This document shows positions 55,201 to 64,000 of a DNA stretch of 64,000 nucleotides, piece by piece. Each line of letters begins with the position of its first letter. Position 1 is the stretch's first letter. This stretch comes from Glandiceps talaboti (taxonomy: Eukaryota > Hemichordata > Enteropneusta > Spengelidae). A program made the position numbers and the translations under genes. The stretch lies in assembly GCF_964340395.1 (NCBI RefSeq), contig NC_135564.1, positions 10,937,391 to 11,001,390 on the forward strand. Reading direction: 5' to 3'. The notes beneath the pieces were generated by a model. The model made no database searches. It was not told the origin of the DNA and was given only the letters and a program-made list of their open reading frames with translations.

Positions 55201-56528
55201 TATATATGATCATATCTGAATATTGTACAGTAACTTTCTGTTTACAGGGTGAGGAGCCAAGTGCATTGTCTATTTTGATATCCAAACGTTGTAACTTTCT
55301 GTTTACAGGGTGAGGAGCCGAGTGTGTTTTCTATTTTGATATCTGAACGTTGTAACTTTCTGTTGTAACTTTCTGTTTACAGGGTGATGAGCCGAGTGCA
55401 TTGTCTATTTTGATATCCAAACATTGTAACTTTCTGTTTACAGGGTGAGGAGCCGAGTGTGTTTTCTATTTTGATATCTGAACGTTGTAACTTTCTGTTG
55501 TAACTTTCTGTTTACAGGGTGATGAGCCGAGTGCATTGTCTATTTTGATATCCAAACATTGTAACTTTCTGTTTACAGGGTGAGGAGCCGAGTGCATTGT
55601 CTATTTTGATATCCAAACATTGTAACTTTCTGTTTACAGGGTGATGAGCCGAGTGCATTGTCTATTTTGATATCCAAACATTGTAACTTTCTGTTTACAG
55701 GGTGATGAGCCGAGTGCATTGTCTATTTTGATATCCAAACATTGTAACTTTCTGTTTACAGGGTGATGAGCCGAGTGCATTGTCTATTTTGATATCCAAA
55801 CATTGTAACTTTCTGTTTACAGGGTGATGAGCCGAGTGCATTGTCTATTTTGATATCCAAACATTGTAACTTTCTGTTTACAGGGTGAGGAGCCAAGTGC
55901 ATTGTCTATTTTGATATCCAAACATTGTAACTTTCTGTTTACAGGGTGAGGAGCCAAGTGCATTGTCTATTTTGATATCCAAACATTGTAACTTTCTGTT
56001 TACAGGGTGAGGAGCCAAGTGCATTGTCTATTTTGATATCCAAACATTGTAACTTTCTGTTTACAGGGTGATGAGCCGAGTGCATTGTCTATTTTGATAT
56101 CCAAACATTGTAACTTTCTGTTTACAGGGTGATGAGCCGAGTGCATTGTCTATTTTGATATCCAAACATTGTAACTTTCTGTTTACAGGGTGAGGAGCCA
56201 AGTGCATTGTCTATTTTGATATCCAAACATTGTAACTTTCTGTTTACAGGGTGAGGAGCCAAGTGCATTGTCTATTTTGATATCCAAACATTGTAACTTT
56301 CTGTTTACAGGGTGAGGAGCCAAGTGCATTGTCTATTTTGATATCCAAACATTGTAACTTTCTGTTTACAGGGTGAGGAGCCGAGTGCATTGTCCATACT
56401 TTCACAAGGTATCAACGGCAATCAAAGTTTCTCGTATGAAAACATGTGTGGTACATGTGGAGATCAGAATGCAGAGAAGAAATGTTCAGCTTGCAAAGTG
56501 GTAAGACACAGAATTGAAAATACTAAAT

Positions 56529-56589
<61 letters not shown>

Positions 56590-57686
56590 TGTCTGTCTGT
56601 CTGTCTCTGTGTGTGTGTATGTATGTATGTGTCTGTGTATATGTGTGTGTGTGACAGACAGACAGGCAGGCAGAATCAAAGGGTAATATGGGGGGGAACA
56701 AACAGACATGGATATATGAAAAGAAACAGGAAGAGTCAGAAAGACAGTCACAAACACACAAAGACAGAGAGAGAGATAGGCATAGAAATATAGTGCCGTC
56801 ACATGAGACACAGACAGACAGACAGACAGACAGAAATAGGTTAAGCTAGAGACAGCAGACATAACAATTAGAAGAATGTGGAAGATTCGAAGGTGAAAGT
56901 AAATGGAAGAAAAGTTGAATAGACAGAAACAATGAAAAACTTGAATTATTAGTATTACTTACTCTTTTCCCCGTTTCCATAGATGAAATATTGTGATCAA
57001 AATTGTCAGAAATTACACTGGTTTACTCATAAGAAGGTTTGTAAGAATCTTGCAGAGCAGTATAAGATGCAACAAGCCATGGAGGAGATGATGAAGAAGA
57101 AAGAAGAAGAGGAGAAACTTGGTAAGACAGACATTTGATTTCAGTGGAAAATAAGACATGGCATAAAAGGAGAAAAATCCTGGTCAAAATAAAGTATGTG
57201 TATTTGACAGAACTAAAATACAAATATCTTGGTTTTAGTATTACAATACACTAGTGCATGTGTGGCATACTTTGGGATATTTTCACCAGTGCTTGCGATG
57301 CTCTTAGCCGCCGTACTTTCATGAGCTTAGCGAGCTCATTAACAGATTTGCATGTATGAAAAATATCATTTCCCCGCAATTAGAATGTTTCAAATTGTCC
57401 TTGGTATTATTGATGTTGTTCTCTCTTTTTAGCCAAAGAAATGGAAGAGAAAGCATCATTAGAAAAAGGTGATGCCCCGGATAAAAAAGATGAAAGTGAT
57501 GAGACACAGGGAGATGAAGCAGAGAAGACAGCGAAGGAGAATGAGGAGGAGGAAACTGACAAAGATGAAAGTGAGAAAAAGGAAGCTGCAACTGAAGAGG
57601 AATCTTCAAAAGAAAGTGATACAACGAATGATGAAAACAACAGGACAATTGACAAGGAGACAACAGAAATACAACCAGATAGCTAG
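49206..57686 (+). CDS. ANKMY2: ankyrin repeat and MYND domain-containing protein 2
   Basis: Ten exons join in frame: 49206-49269, 50312-50376, 52351-52489, 52878-53051, 53364-53449, 54066-54274, 54719-54854, 56372-56500, 56983-57121, 57433-57686; 464 residues (human about 441). Ankyrin repeats start at residue 44 ([59 protein letters not shown]). The MYND zinc finger spans 317-354 with all ligands: C317, C320, C329, C332, C338, C342, H350, C354. A charged Glu/Lys-rich tail follows from about 360, with a stretch of predicted coiled coil ([14 protein letters not shown]). In vertebrates ANKMY2 helps traffic adenylyl cyclases and other signalling proteins to cilia, and works with FKBP38. The intron before exon 8 carries the 61-bp acceptor minisatellite. 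Confidence 0.95.
51412..51470 (-). repeat. retroposon 3' tail, (TAG)n TTTATTATTATGACTTGT
   Basis: Short sequence also present at 54986-55045 with the same order of TAG repeats, TTTATTAT and GACTTGT. Probably the 3' terminus of a minus-strand LINE or SINE. Confidence 0.45.
51560..52095 (+). mobile_element. LINE 3' end in ANKMY2 intron 2
   Basis: Plus-strand reading [18 protein letters not shown] matches the C-terminal 'WNSLPD' motif of CR1/L2/Jockey-like reverse transcriptase ORFs. A 3' UTR follows, ending CTGGCAAATAAATAAAATG at about 52065-52085. Only the last part of the ORF remains. Confidence 0.6.
53095..53285. repeat. ATGTC/ATGTT pentanucleotide-like repeat
   Basis: Degenerate TCATGTCATG repeat in ANKMY2 intron 4. 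Open frames through it are artefacts. Confidence 0.9.
54986..55045 (-). repeat. retroposon 3' tail with (TAG)n
   Basis: Eight TAG units, then TTTATTATAGTGACTTGTGAC. Related to 51412-51470. Confidence 0.45.
55227..56371 (+). repeat. 61-bp minisatellite of ANKMY2 exon 8 splice acceptors
   Basis: Each unit contains the polypyrimidine/acceptor CTTTCTGTTTACAG and about 24 bp matching the start of exon 8 (GGTGAGGAGCCAAGTGCATTG), then TCTATTTTGATATCCAAAC. Exon-like starts fall at 55248, 55309, 55383, 55444, 55518, 55579, 55640, and then every 61 bp to 56311; the nineteenth, at 56372, is the real exon. Two units are 74 bp because of a 13-bp internal duplication. Units differ mainly at GAGG/GATG and CCAA/CCGA. 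Confidence 0.96.
56528..56836. repeat. (GT)n, (GTCT)n and (CAGA)n microsatellites
   Basis: Compound microsatellites in ANKMY2 intron 8, including a GT run at 56529-56587 and a CAGA run near 56810-56835. Confidence 0.95.
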
Positions 57687-58218
57687 ACACTGCATCCTGA
57701 ATCTGAATCTGAAGCCAAATACGAATCTGAATCTGAATATCATGCTGATGCTGAATCTTATTCTGATCTGATGCTGATTCTGAAACGTTCTGCTTTCTGT
57801 ACAAGAAAAGATTATTACACACACATCTCAGAAGCGACACAAACCAGATTGACTTATTTTTGTTATTAAGAGAGGAAAGATGAGGTAGGAAGAAGGAGGG
57901 GGTGAGCTAATAATGGAAGACTTCAGGTGAAATGTTGCTTTGTGCTGGTCACCCACTAAAGTCTAAACATGTGATGTATCATGAAATCGAAACACGTTAG
58001 CTGTGAATGTACTAACTTGGCAGCATAAAGGTTGATATATGACAGTGGAAAATGTGCTATCGGCAAATTAGGAGGGAGACAAATTAAAACGATCGTTGTT
58101 CAATGTAGTAGATTACACAAATGGGTGATAGCTATGCCTTGGTTGTGGATATACTCACCCTGTAGTCAAGATAATGTAAACACTGAATGAGGTTGAATGT
58201 GAAGCCACTTGAGAAAAA

Positions 58219-58282
58219 CCACAGGGGAAAGCAGGCAGGTAATTCATTGATCAATCAATTACATGCCTGCTGTCCCCTGTGG
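58219..58282. repeat. compact 26-bp-stem hairpin
   Basis: CCACAGGGGAAAGCAGGCAG(GTAATT) pairs with AATTACATGCCTGCTGTCCC(CTGTGG) with two mismatches, around a 12-nt loop (CATTGATCAATC). Size and stem resemble a microRNA precursor, but a tiny fold-back element is equally possible. Confidence 0.8.
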
Positions 58283-58937
58283 AAAAACTTGCTATCAGAG
58301 ACACCACCCTACTGTGAGTGTAATCAATGTCCATTGATAACTTATATCAACATGTGACAATTGTAGTTGTCCTTGGTGTCTGTATTTGCTTGCCGATAGT
58401 TGATTTGCCACAGTAGTATTTCATCGACACTGTACATAGAGTCCACATGATATGCATATCTCTCTCTCTCTCTCACAGAAGCACTATGGTTTAGTGTAGT
58501 TGATATTGTTGCCAAAGGAAGATGTCTTTGTATTTATATATTTGTTCATTTATATATAACAGGTTTAAGTGATTTAAAAAACCAATTATACTTGCCAAAA
58601 ACTGTGGGCTGTGATTGTTATTATGCAGTGTTAATTACATTAAATGAATGTATGTGTGTAATCAAGTTGTTTTTAATGTTCTATAAAGTTGGAACTTTTA
58701 ATTTGCCTCTAATTTGCATAATTATGTATGCGAAAGCCAATCGGTAGACTTGATATGTAACACTGCGGTTTATGTTATTTGCTAATTATGTAACAGATGA
58801 TGTGTAAATTTGCGTTTATTTTGCTTATGTTGTCAACGTCATACTTTATGGAAGTGTATAGTGACCCAAAACATTATGTTAAGTTTGTCATCAGTCTTGC
58901 TGATTTTTGCAGAGCGTGTAGTTTTGGCAACATAAAC

Positions 58938-59195
58938 TGATGTCATAACATTGTGGTCACATAAAATGTGATGTCATAACATTGTGGTCACATAAATTGA
59001 TGAGGTCATAACATTTGGGTCACGTAAAATATGATGTCATAACATTGTGGTCACATAAATTGATGATGTCATAACGTCATGTCACATAAATAGATGATGT
59101 CAGCATTGTGGTCACATAAAATATGATGTCATAACATCATGTTCACATAAATTGATGATGTCATAGCATTATGGTCACATGAAATGTGATGTCAC
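58938..59195. repeat. ~31-bp tandem repeat
   Basis: About eight units with ATGTCATAACATTGTGGTCAC and ATAAA, some shortened. Non-coding. Confidence 0.85.
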
Positions 59196-60117
59196 ATATC
59201 TAAATATATAACGTTATATTAACTTTGTTGTCTGACGTGCGACATTAGAGAATGTTAACTCAAGGTACCATGAACTGGTGATGTCATGATATTCTCTACA
59301 TACAGGTCACCTATGTTTTGTTTAGATATTTGCATATGACAATGTCTTATATGTGATAGGCAAGTGAAGTAAGATATTGCTATTGTGTCTACAATGGTGG
59401 TTGTGCTCCCAGATCTGGAAGTCACTTTATTGTAGTGCCTTCAACTCAACATCCAGTGCACTCCTGACATAATAGTTAGTATGTTAGTGCCCTCAACTGC
59501 ACATGTACTCCAAACACAAAACTCAATTTTGTCATGGCACCCTCAATGGCAAGTGTACTCCAGAGAATGGAAGCATTAAAGTTATGTTGTATAGCGCCCT
59601 CAACGATAACTACTCCAGACATGAAAGTCACTGTATGTACATACATGAGGTTGTCATCTCACATATCAAACAATTTCAATACTTTATTATGAGGATTTGT
59701 AGCCACAAGCTGAACCATTATCCTAATCAGTGCAAAAATGGTTCTTTTTATCGTTTTATGTTAGTGTTTCTTTATGATTCAAGAACTTTGCTGTTTATTG
59801 TTACTATTCGTTAATTGCAATAAATTGTTACATTGAAATAGGAAAAACTAAGTGTGAGTTTGAATTGATTGAGTGATTGGTATATTGGTGTGCATTTTTT
59901 CTCACCACTGATATGTAAATTTAAATTTAGTGGTGTGACCGCTACAATTTTCATCCATAGTTTACATCTCATATAAATGTTTGATGTTGTACTTGTGAGC
60001 GTTCATTTAGGGGAGGAGGGGGTTTTGTCCTAAACGAATGATGTTTCGTTTGTTGAGCTTGTGCGACATTGTGCGATCGTTCCTAAGAAACGACATGTCA
60101 CTGTGTTAGCTAGCACT

Positions 60118-60180
60118 CAAAATTATGAGTTTGAGTGCTTTAAACTCAAACTCATAATGTATTGGCTGCTACCAATACAT
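60118..60180. repeat. two adjacent small palindromes
   Basis: ATTATGAGTTTGAG/CTCAAACTCATAAT around TGCTTTAAA, followed by GTATTGG/CCAATAC. A MITE-like end (GGTGTACCTTACAGAC) follows at 60199. Confidence 0.6.
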
Positions 60181-62600
60181 TAAAGCACTCCCCATCACGG
60201 TGTACCTTACAGACAACACATACAGTAACACATGCATACAAATACATCTTCATGCCTATCGTACAGACCCAAATGAAGACATTTTTAACAGGTTTTACAA
60301 AGATTCAAAATAATTTATCCTTTATTGTTGAAAAACAAAAAAGGCACTCTGTAAAATGTCAAAAGAACCCAAAAAAACACAAATGTCATATATTGCTGTA
60401 TAAATCCAATTTTGAAAACGTCTTTAAAATATTGAAGAATATCTGTCTCCTATGTACACACACTGGAAGTAAATTTTGTCATATTTTTTTTTCAAAAGCA
60501 CCTTTTATGATACAAGAAAAGTTAGAAGAAAAAAAATGTTGAAAAAAATTGTGAGAAAAGTTAGCGTATGTTACAGAAATGAAAATTTTGTCAGCTTTTT
60601 GTACATTCCTTTGTGTTTTTATCGGAGGTTCAGATGAAGAAAAAAGTGGGCTGATAATAATGCGACACAGATAAATAGCTGGCCAATTTACCTAGTCATG
60701 GTAAAATGATCCAAAAACAAAATTTTCAAATTTATCATTTGTGACCAATACTGAAATAATACTTTTTTCATAAAATCTTCATCCATTTTTTGTGGCCTGA
60801 GTTTTTGACATAAAATTTCAAATTTTATTATTTTTTCTGATAAAGATCACATGTGATTTCCATAAAATGTCAAATCTTCCATGTGCTTTTGTTAGAGATA
60901 TTTGTTAGATGAAATTGGTCATGTGACAGGTCATGTGATAAACATGTAACCTTAACTTGAGTCTGTGAACTCTGAACGAAATGAACATCTCGAGTGTTAA
61001 TTTCAAAAAGTATCATTTATCTTAGTACCATCTGACAATCATTTTAGATGAAAAAATCTTTCAGAATGCAACAGCTGTAACTTCTTGGTCCCCTGTTTCT
61101 GCCATTACCAAAACTTCACGGATATCCGTCGCAAGCGTCAATTCTTTCACGCTACCATCATTGTTGAATTTTCAACAGAAATTTTTCTCACCACATCCCA
61201 AGGTTTAATTTTCTCACATATGTATAAACATGATGGTGATGAAATATTTGCAGTAAATGATATGAATGTAATAGTGATGGTAGTTATGTAGACTCCATAT
61301 TTGGGACAATAAATTATTTTTCCGTATAAAAACCCCTTGTCATGGGGTGAATTTCTGTATAATGCAAGTTTAAAACAGACACAGACTATAAACAAATTGT
61401 CTTTTTAATACTTTCTTTGAATACTGTACATCATACCATTCACAGTTGACTCAAACTAATTGACTTGATTGCTTTGTCCAAAATCTGTGTGCTAGGTGGT
61501 CCAACAGTTTGGAAGATTGCACTAAAAATGGACGGCTTGAGGAGTCAGTATGCAAATACTAACAAATATGAAGATTTACATGGTGTACACAGCCCATGGT
61601 GCCTGCACTTGTTCACCTCCCTGGAAATAGAAACAAAAATAATAATGTTAGTTTACCTTGACTATAATTCAGTCTGTCACTTACTTATTGTAAATATTTT
61701 CTGATTTTTTTGAAAAAAAACCCAGAGAAATGCTACTCTTGTGATTCTAGAACTATCTGGTGGCAGTGATTTGGTCAGTGCAATCTGCCCTGAAATCGTA
61801 AAATAAACATAATATCTGGAAATACAAAGCTCAAATTAAACCACAGACGTTGGAGAAAGAAAGTAAACCACACATTGTGCTAAAACACACTGCCAATGTC
61901 TACTGTTTGGATTGGTGTACGCAGTTCGGAGACAAATGTCACCATTTCCCATAAAAAGGGTTATGAAGTCGAATAAAAGTTTTTAAAAAAATATCTGATA
62001 AAATGCGACTCTAGTAGTAAAGTATATAAGTAGTGGTAGCCTAAATTTCAAACGTCGGTGCATGCTGTAATAGTATGCCTAGCCATTGTGCCACGATAGA
62101 TCCATGACAGGAATAATAATTGTAAAGCGCAAAGTGGGAAATAGAAGGTTTACTTTGTCAAAAGAAAAAACGATTTCTAAAACTTTTCACACAATTTTAA
62201 TGCCATCGTGCATGCATGAAATGTGAAGTCTAGTTCAATCCTCATCAGTGTCAAGGTGTTAACAGTAACAGTTAAATTCAAACCCACATTGCTCAAATAA
62301 ACAGTTGCCTTCCTTTGATGTTTTGCACCAGTTTCCTAGCTGTCCTTCTCTCTCTCCAACGTCTATGATCAGACTAACAAGTTTGCTATCAAATTCTACG
62401 TTTATGACTTGAAATGAGAAGCTATTAACTGAATTATTCTATGATTCGTCTTTATCCTAGAAGGGGTAAATTCCCATTTTGTGTAGAGCGTACCTAGATT
62501 AGGTAAAACTCCCAAGATTCAGTTGAACTTCCGTCAATCATCCCTAAAAACAGCTGAAGTCAATCCCTATTTTCTTACCACAAGTACGGTAATCATATAT
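60181..62600. other. unannotated spacer
   Basis: AT-rich; no gene, RNA or clear transposon protein seen on either strand. Confidence 0.45.
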
Positions 62601-62603
62601 AAT

Positions 62604-62655
62604 AATATTGATCTCAGACCACTAACGAACTATTTTTTAGTGGTCTGAGTATTGA
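62604..62655. repeat. small inverted repeat
   Basis: ATTGATCTCAGACCACTAA pairs with TTAGTGGTCTGAGTATTGAT around about 12 nt. Probably a fold-back remnant. Confidence 0.6.
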
Positions 62656-62819
62656 TGTACAAAGTACTAAAACTACTAAAATATCAAAAAAGAAGCATCA
62701 CACAAAGTTGCTGAATTTCCTTTAAAAAAAGACGCAATTGCAAAACATGACACAACCAGCAAGATAAAGCTACATACAACTTCTGATGGAAAGAACTTAC
62801 AGTATTTAGTAAAGGAGCA

Positions 62820-62886
62820 GACTGTAAGATACTTTGTGAAAGAGGTTGTGCGAGGGCGCCCTATCACAGCGTACCTTACAGACTAC
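62820..62886. mobile_element. short GGCGCC-family MITE
   Basis: AGACTGTAAGATACTTTG ... GCGAGGGCGCCCTATCACAGC, then GTACCTTACAGACT; 67 bp, an internally deleted form of the family. Confidence 0.65.
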
Positions 62887-63149
62887 TACAGAAGTTGTAC
62901 AAAATTCACCCAGTAGAGTTAGTTGTCCTTCAATACCAGGAAAAAACCAACGAATATAGCAATTATTGACAGACATGTAACACTTCTTGTGTAGAAGCAG
63001 TAATCAAACTGAAACATTACATATATAAGGGGGTTAGGGAAGGAGAGGTGAGCTTGTACTTTGAACGGAACAATGGCAGGTGATGACATAGAGGGTAGAG
63101 AAAACAAACACCAACACATGGTTGAAGTAAGGACTAGTATGGAAGATAC

Positions 63150-63278
63150 CTTAGTGCCTGGCACTTCTTTGGGAGAGTGAAAACGCTTTTCTAGTGATTT
63201 AGTCCTAACCCAGGGCTTATTGTAAGGTTTGCCTATGTTAGGCGTCATCCAAAAGTTCGGATGATAACGCTCAGAGTG
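63150..63278 (-). CDS. possible internal exon of an unknown gene
   Basis: Minus-strand exon of exactly 43 codons after a pyrimidine-rich acceptor (TTTTTACTTCAG) and before a donor-like AAG|GTATCT. It reads HSERYHPNFWMTPNIGKPYN, then KPWVRTKSLEKRFHSPKEV, then PGTK. Composition is coding-like and basic. I do not recognise the family; short aromatic/proline peptides of this kind occur in ciliary microtubule-associated proteins, but that is a guess. The gene would extend beyond the right edge. Confidence 0.4.
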
Positions 63279-63299
63279 CTGAAGTAAAAAAAAAGAAAA

Positions 63300-64000
63300 A
63301 GAAACCAAAATATTGATAATTGCTGTTATATATATATATACAGTCACACATGTTTTAAAACAATGTGTTTGTTAGCGTGCCGGGAAGTATTTTTAACGAA
63401 AAGTGTTATTTATTAGCTGGTCTGTTTGCTGGTTTGTTTGTTGTGTGTTTACTTGAGAATTGCTATTATCTATATAGTCGCACATGATTCAAAAACAATG
63501 TGTCTGTTAGCATGCTGGGATGTATTTCAAAGCAAACTGTTTATTCAATTACTTGTTTGTATATTTGTTTGTTTTTCTTTACTCTTGTGAGTTAGCTGAG
63601 GTTCCCATGGTATTGTCAAACTGAGTAAAATTTCTTAATTCTTTTTTTTTAAATATAAAGGATTCGAAACATTCCAAAATGACAGAAAGTCACAATTTTG
63701 AATATAAAACATGGCAGCTGACATCTTTCTTCATTATTCTCCTAGAAATTTCAGAAATCAGAAATTTCAAAATAAAATCAGTGTTCTTCAAAGACAAAGC
63801 AGTTGAGAAATGAATAATTGTTTTTAAAACTTCACATTTTGTTTTCTTGTCAATTTTTTCCCTTTTTTTTGACAACTCAAATTTTTTCTAAATATACCCG
63901 GTAATGTACATTGTATTTTTGTGCATTGTGGTTTCTGTTTTTCTGTGTATGTCTGGATAAAGCAGTGTTCTAACATAAACTGTCATAACATGTGTTAGCT
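63300..64000. repeat. two-copy ~145-bp tandem duplication and AT-rich flank
   Basis: TTGCTGTTATATATATA ... CAATGTGTTTGTTAGCGTGC at 63319-63400 is repeated diverged at 63461-63525. Nothing else recognised to the window end. Confidence 0.55.

Larger units (their letters stand above)
57687..59830 (+). other. ANKMY2 3' UTR / flank
   Basis: No further coding sequence. AATAAA at 59819 is a candidate poly(A) signal, which would make a UTR of about 2.1 kb containing the hairpin at 58219 and the tandem repeat at 58938. Confidence 0.45.

Noticed and set aside
55227-56371. Regular direct repeats that could be mistaken for a CRISPR array
   Set aside because: Units are contiguous with no unique spacers, in a eukaryotic intron, and derive from the adjacent exon boundary.
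57319-57840. 173-codon minus-strand frame opposite the ANKMY2 last exon
   Set aside because: Antisense of the Glu/Lys-rich tail; low-complexity composition explains its openness.

Overview
This is invertebrate metazoan nuclear DNA. Genes are split by GT-AG introns, intergenic DNA is AT-rich with many microsatellites, a U1 snRNA gene is present, and LINE, SINE, MITE and P-type DNA-transposon debris is common. I cannot name the species; an invertebrate deuterostome or a lophotrochozoan would both fit. No bacterial operon, CRISPR array, LTR element or capsid-bearing element was recognised.

Layout. 1-5.8 kb: two oppositely oriented arrays of a 21-bp-based satellite flank about 4.2 kb holding an inverted pair of SAM-domain-like exon copies. 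7.5-8.3 kb: an exon for a probable double-hotdog, acyl thioesterase-like protein. 9.1-24.4 kb: a rearranged cluster of one unnamed gene family. Copy A (plus strand, broken) and copy B (plus strand, 3' half largely open) lie between inverted copies of the family's promoter/exon 1 and exon 2, and the right arm carries a decayed P-element-type transposase. 25.06 kb: a complete U1 snRNA gene.

26.9-35.8 kb: a seven-exon gene for a small type-I receptor with signal peptide, EMI domain, two EGF-like repeats, one membrane segment and a 387-residue tyrosine-motif tail. It resembles the Draper/CED-1/MEGF10 engulfment receptors, but the tail is organised as an array of alternating Y-x-V-P and Y-x-x-M motifs followed by three ITAM-like pairs. 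42.1-48.9 kb (minus): PDSS1, nine exons, 413 codons. 49.2-57.7 kb (plus): ANKMY2, ten exons, 464 codons. PDSS1 and ANKMY2 are head to head with about 290 bp between start codons, so they probably share a bidirectional promoter. All exon phases of the receptor, PDSS1 and ANKMY2 models close exactly.

Most notable points: the receptor tail; a 61-bp minisatellite that has copied the 3' splice site and start of ANKMY2 exon 8 so that 19 near-identical acceptors stand in a row; the inverted family cluster with head-to-head promoters; the heptad-coding satellite with an 84/84/105/105-bp higher-order pattern; and a MITE family with GGCGCC-containing inverted ends and 8-10 bp target duplications.
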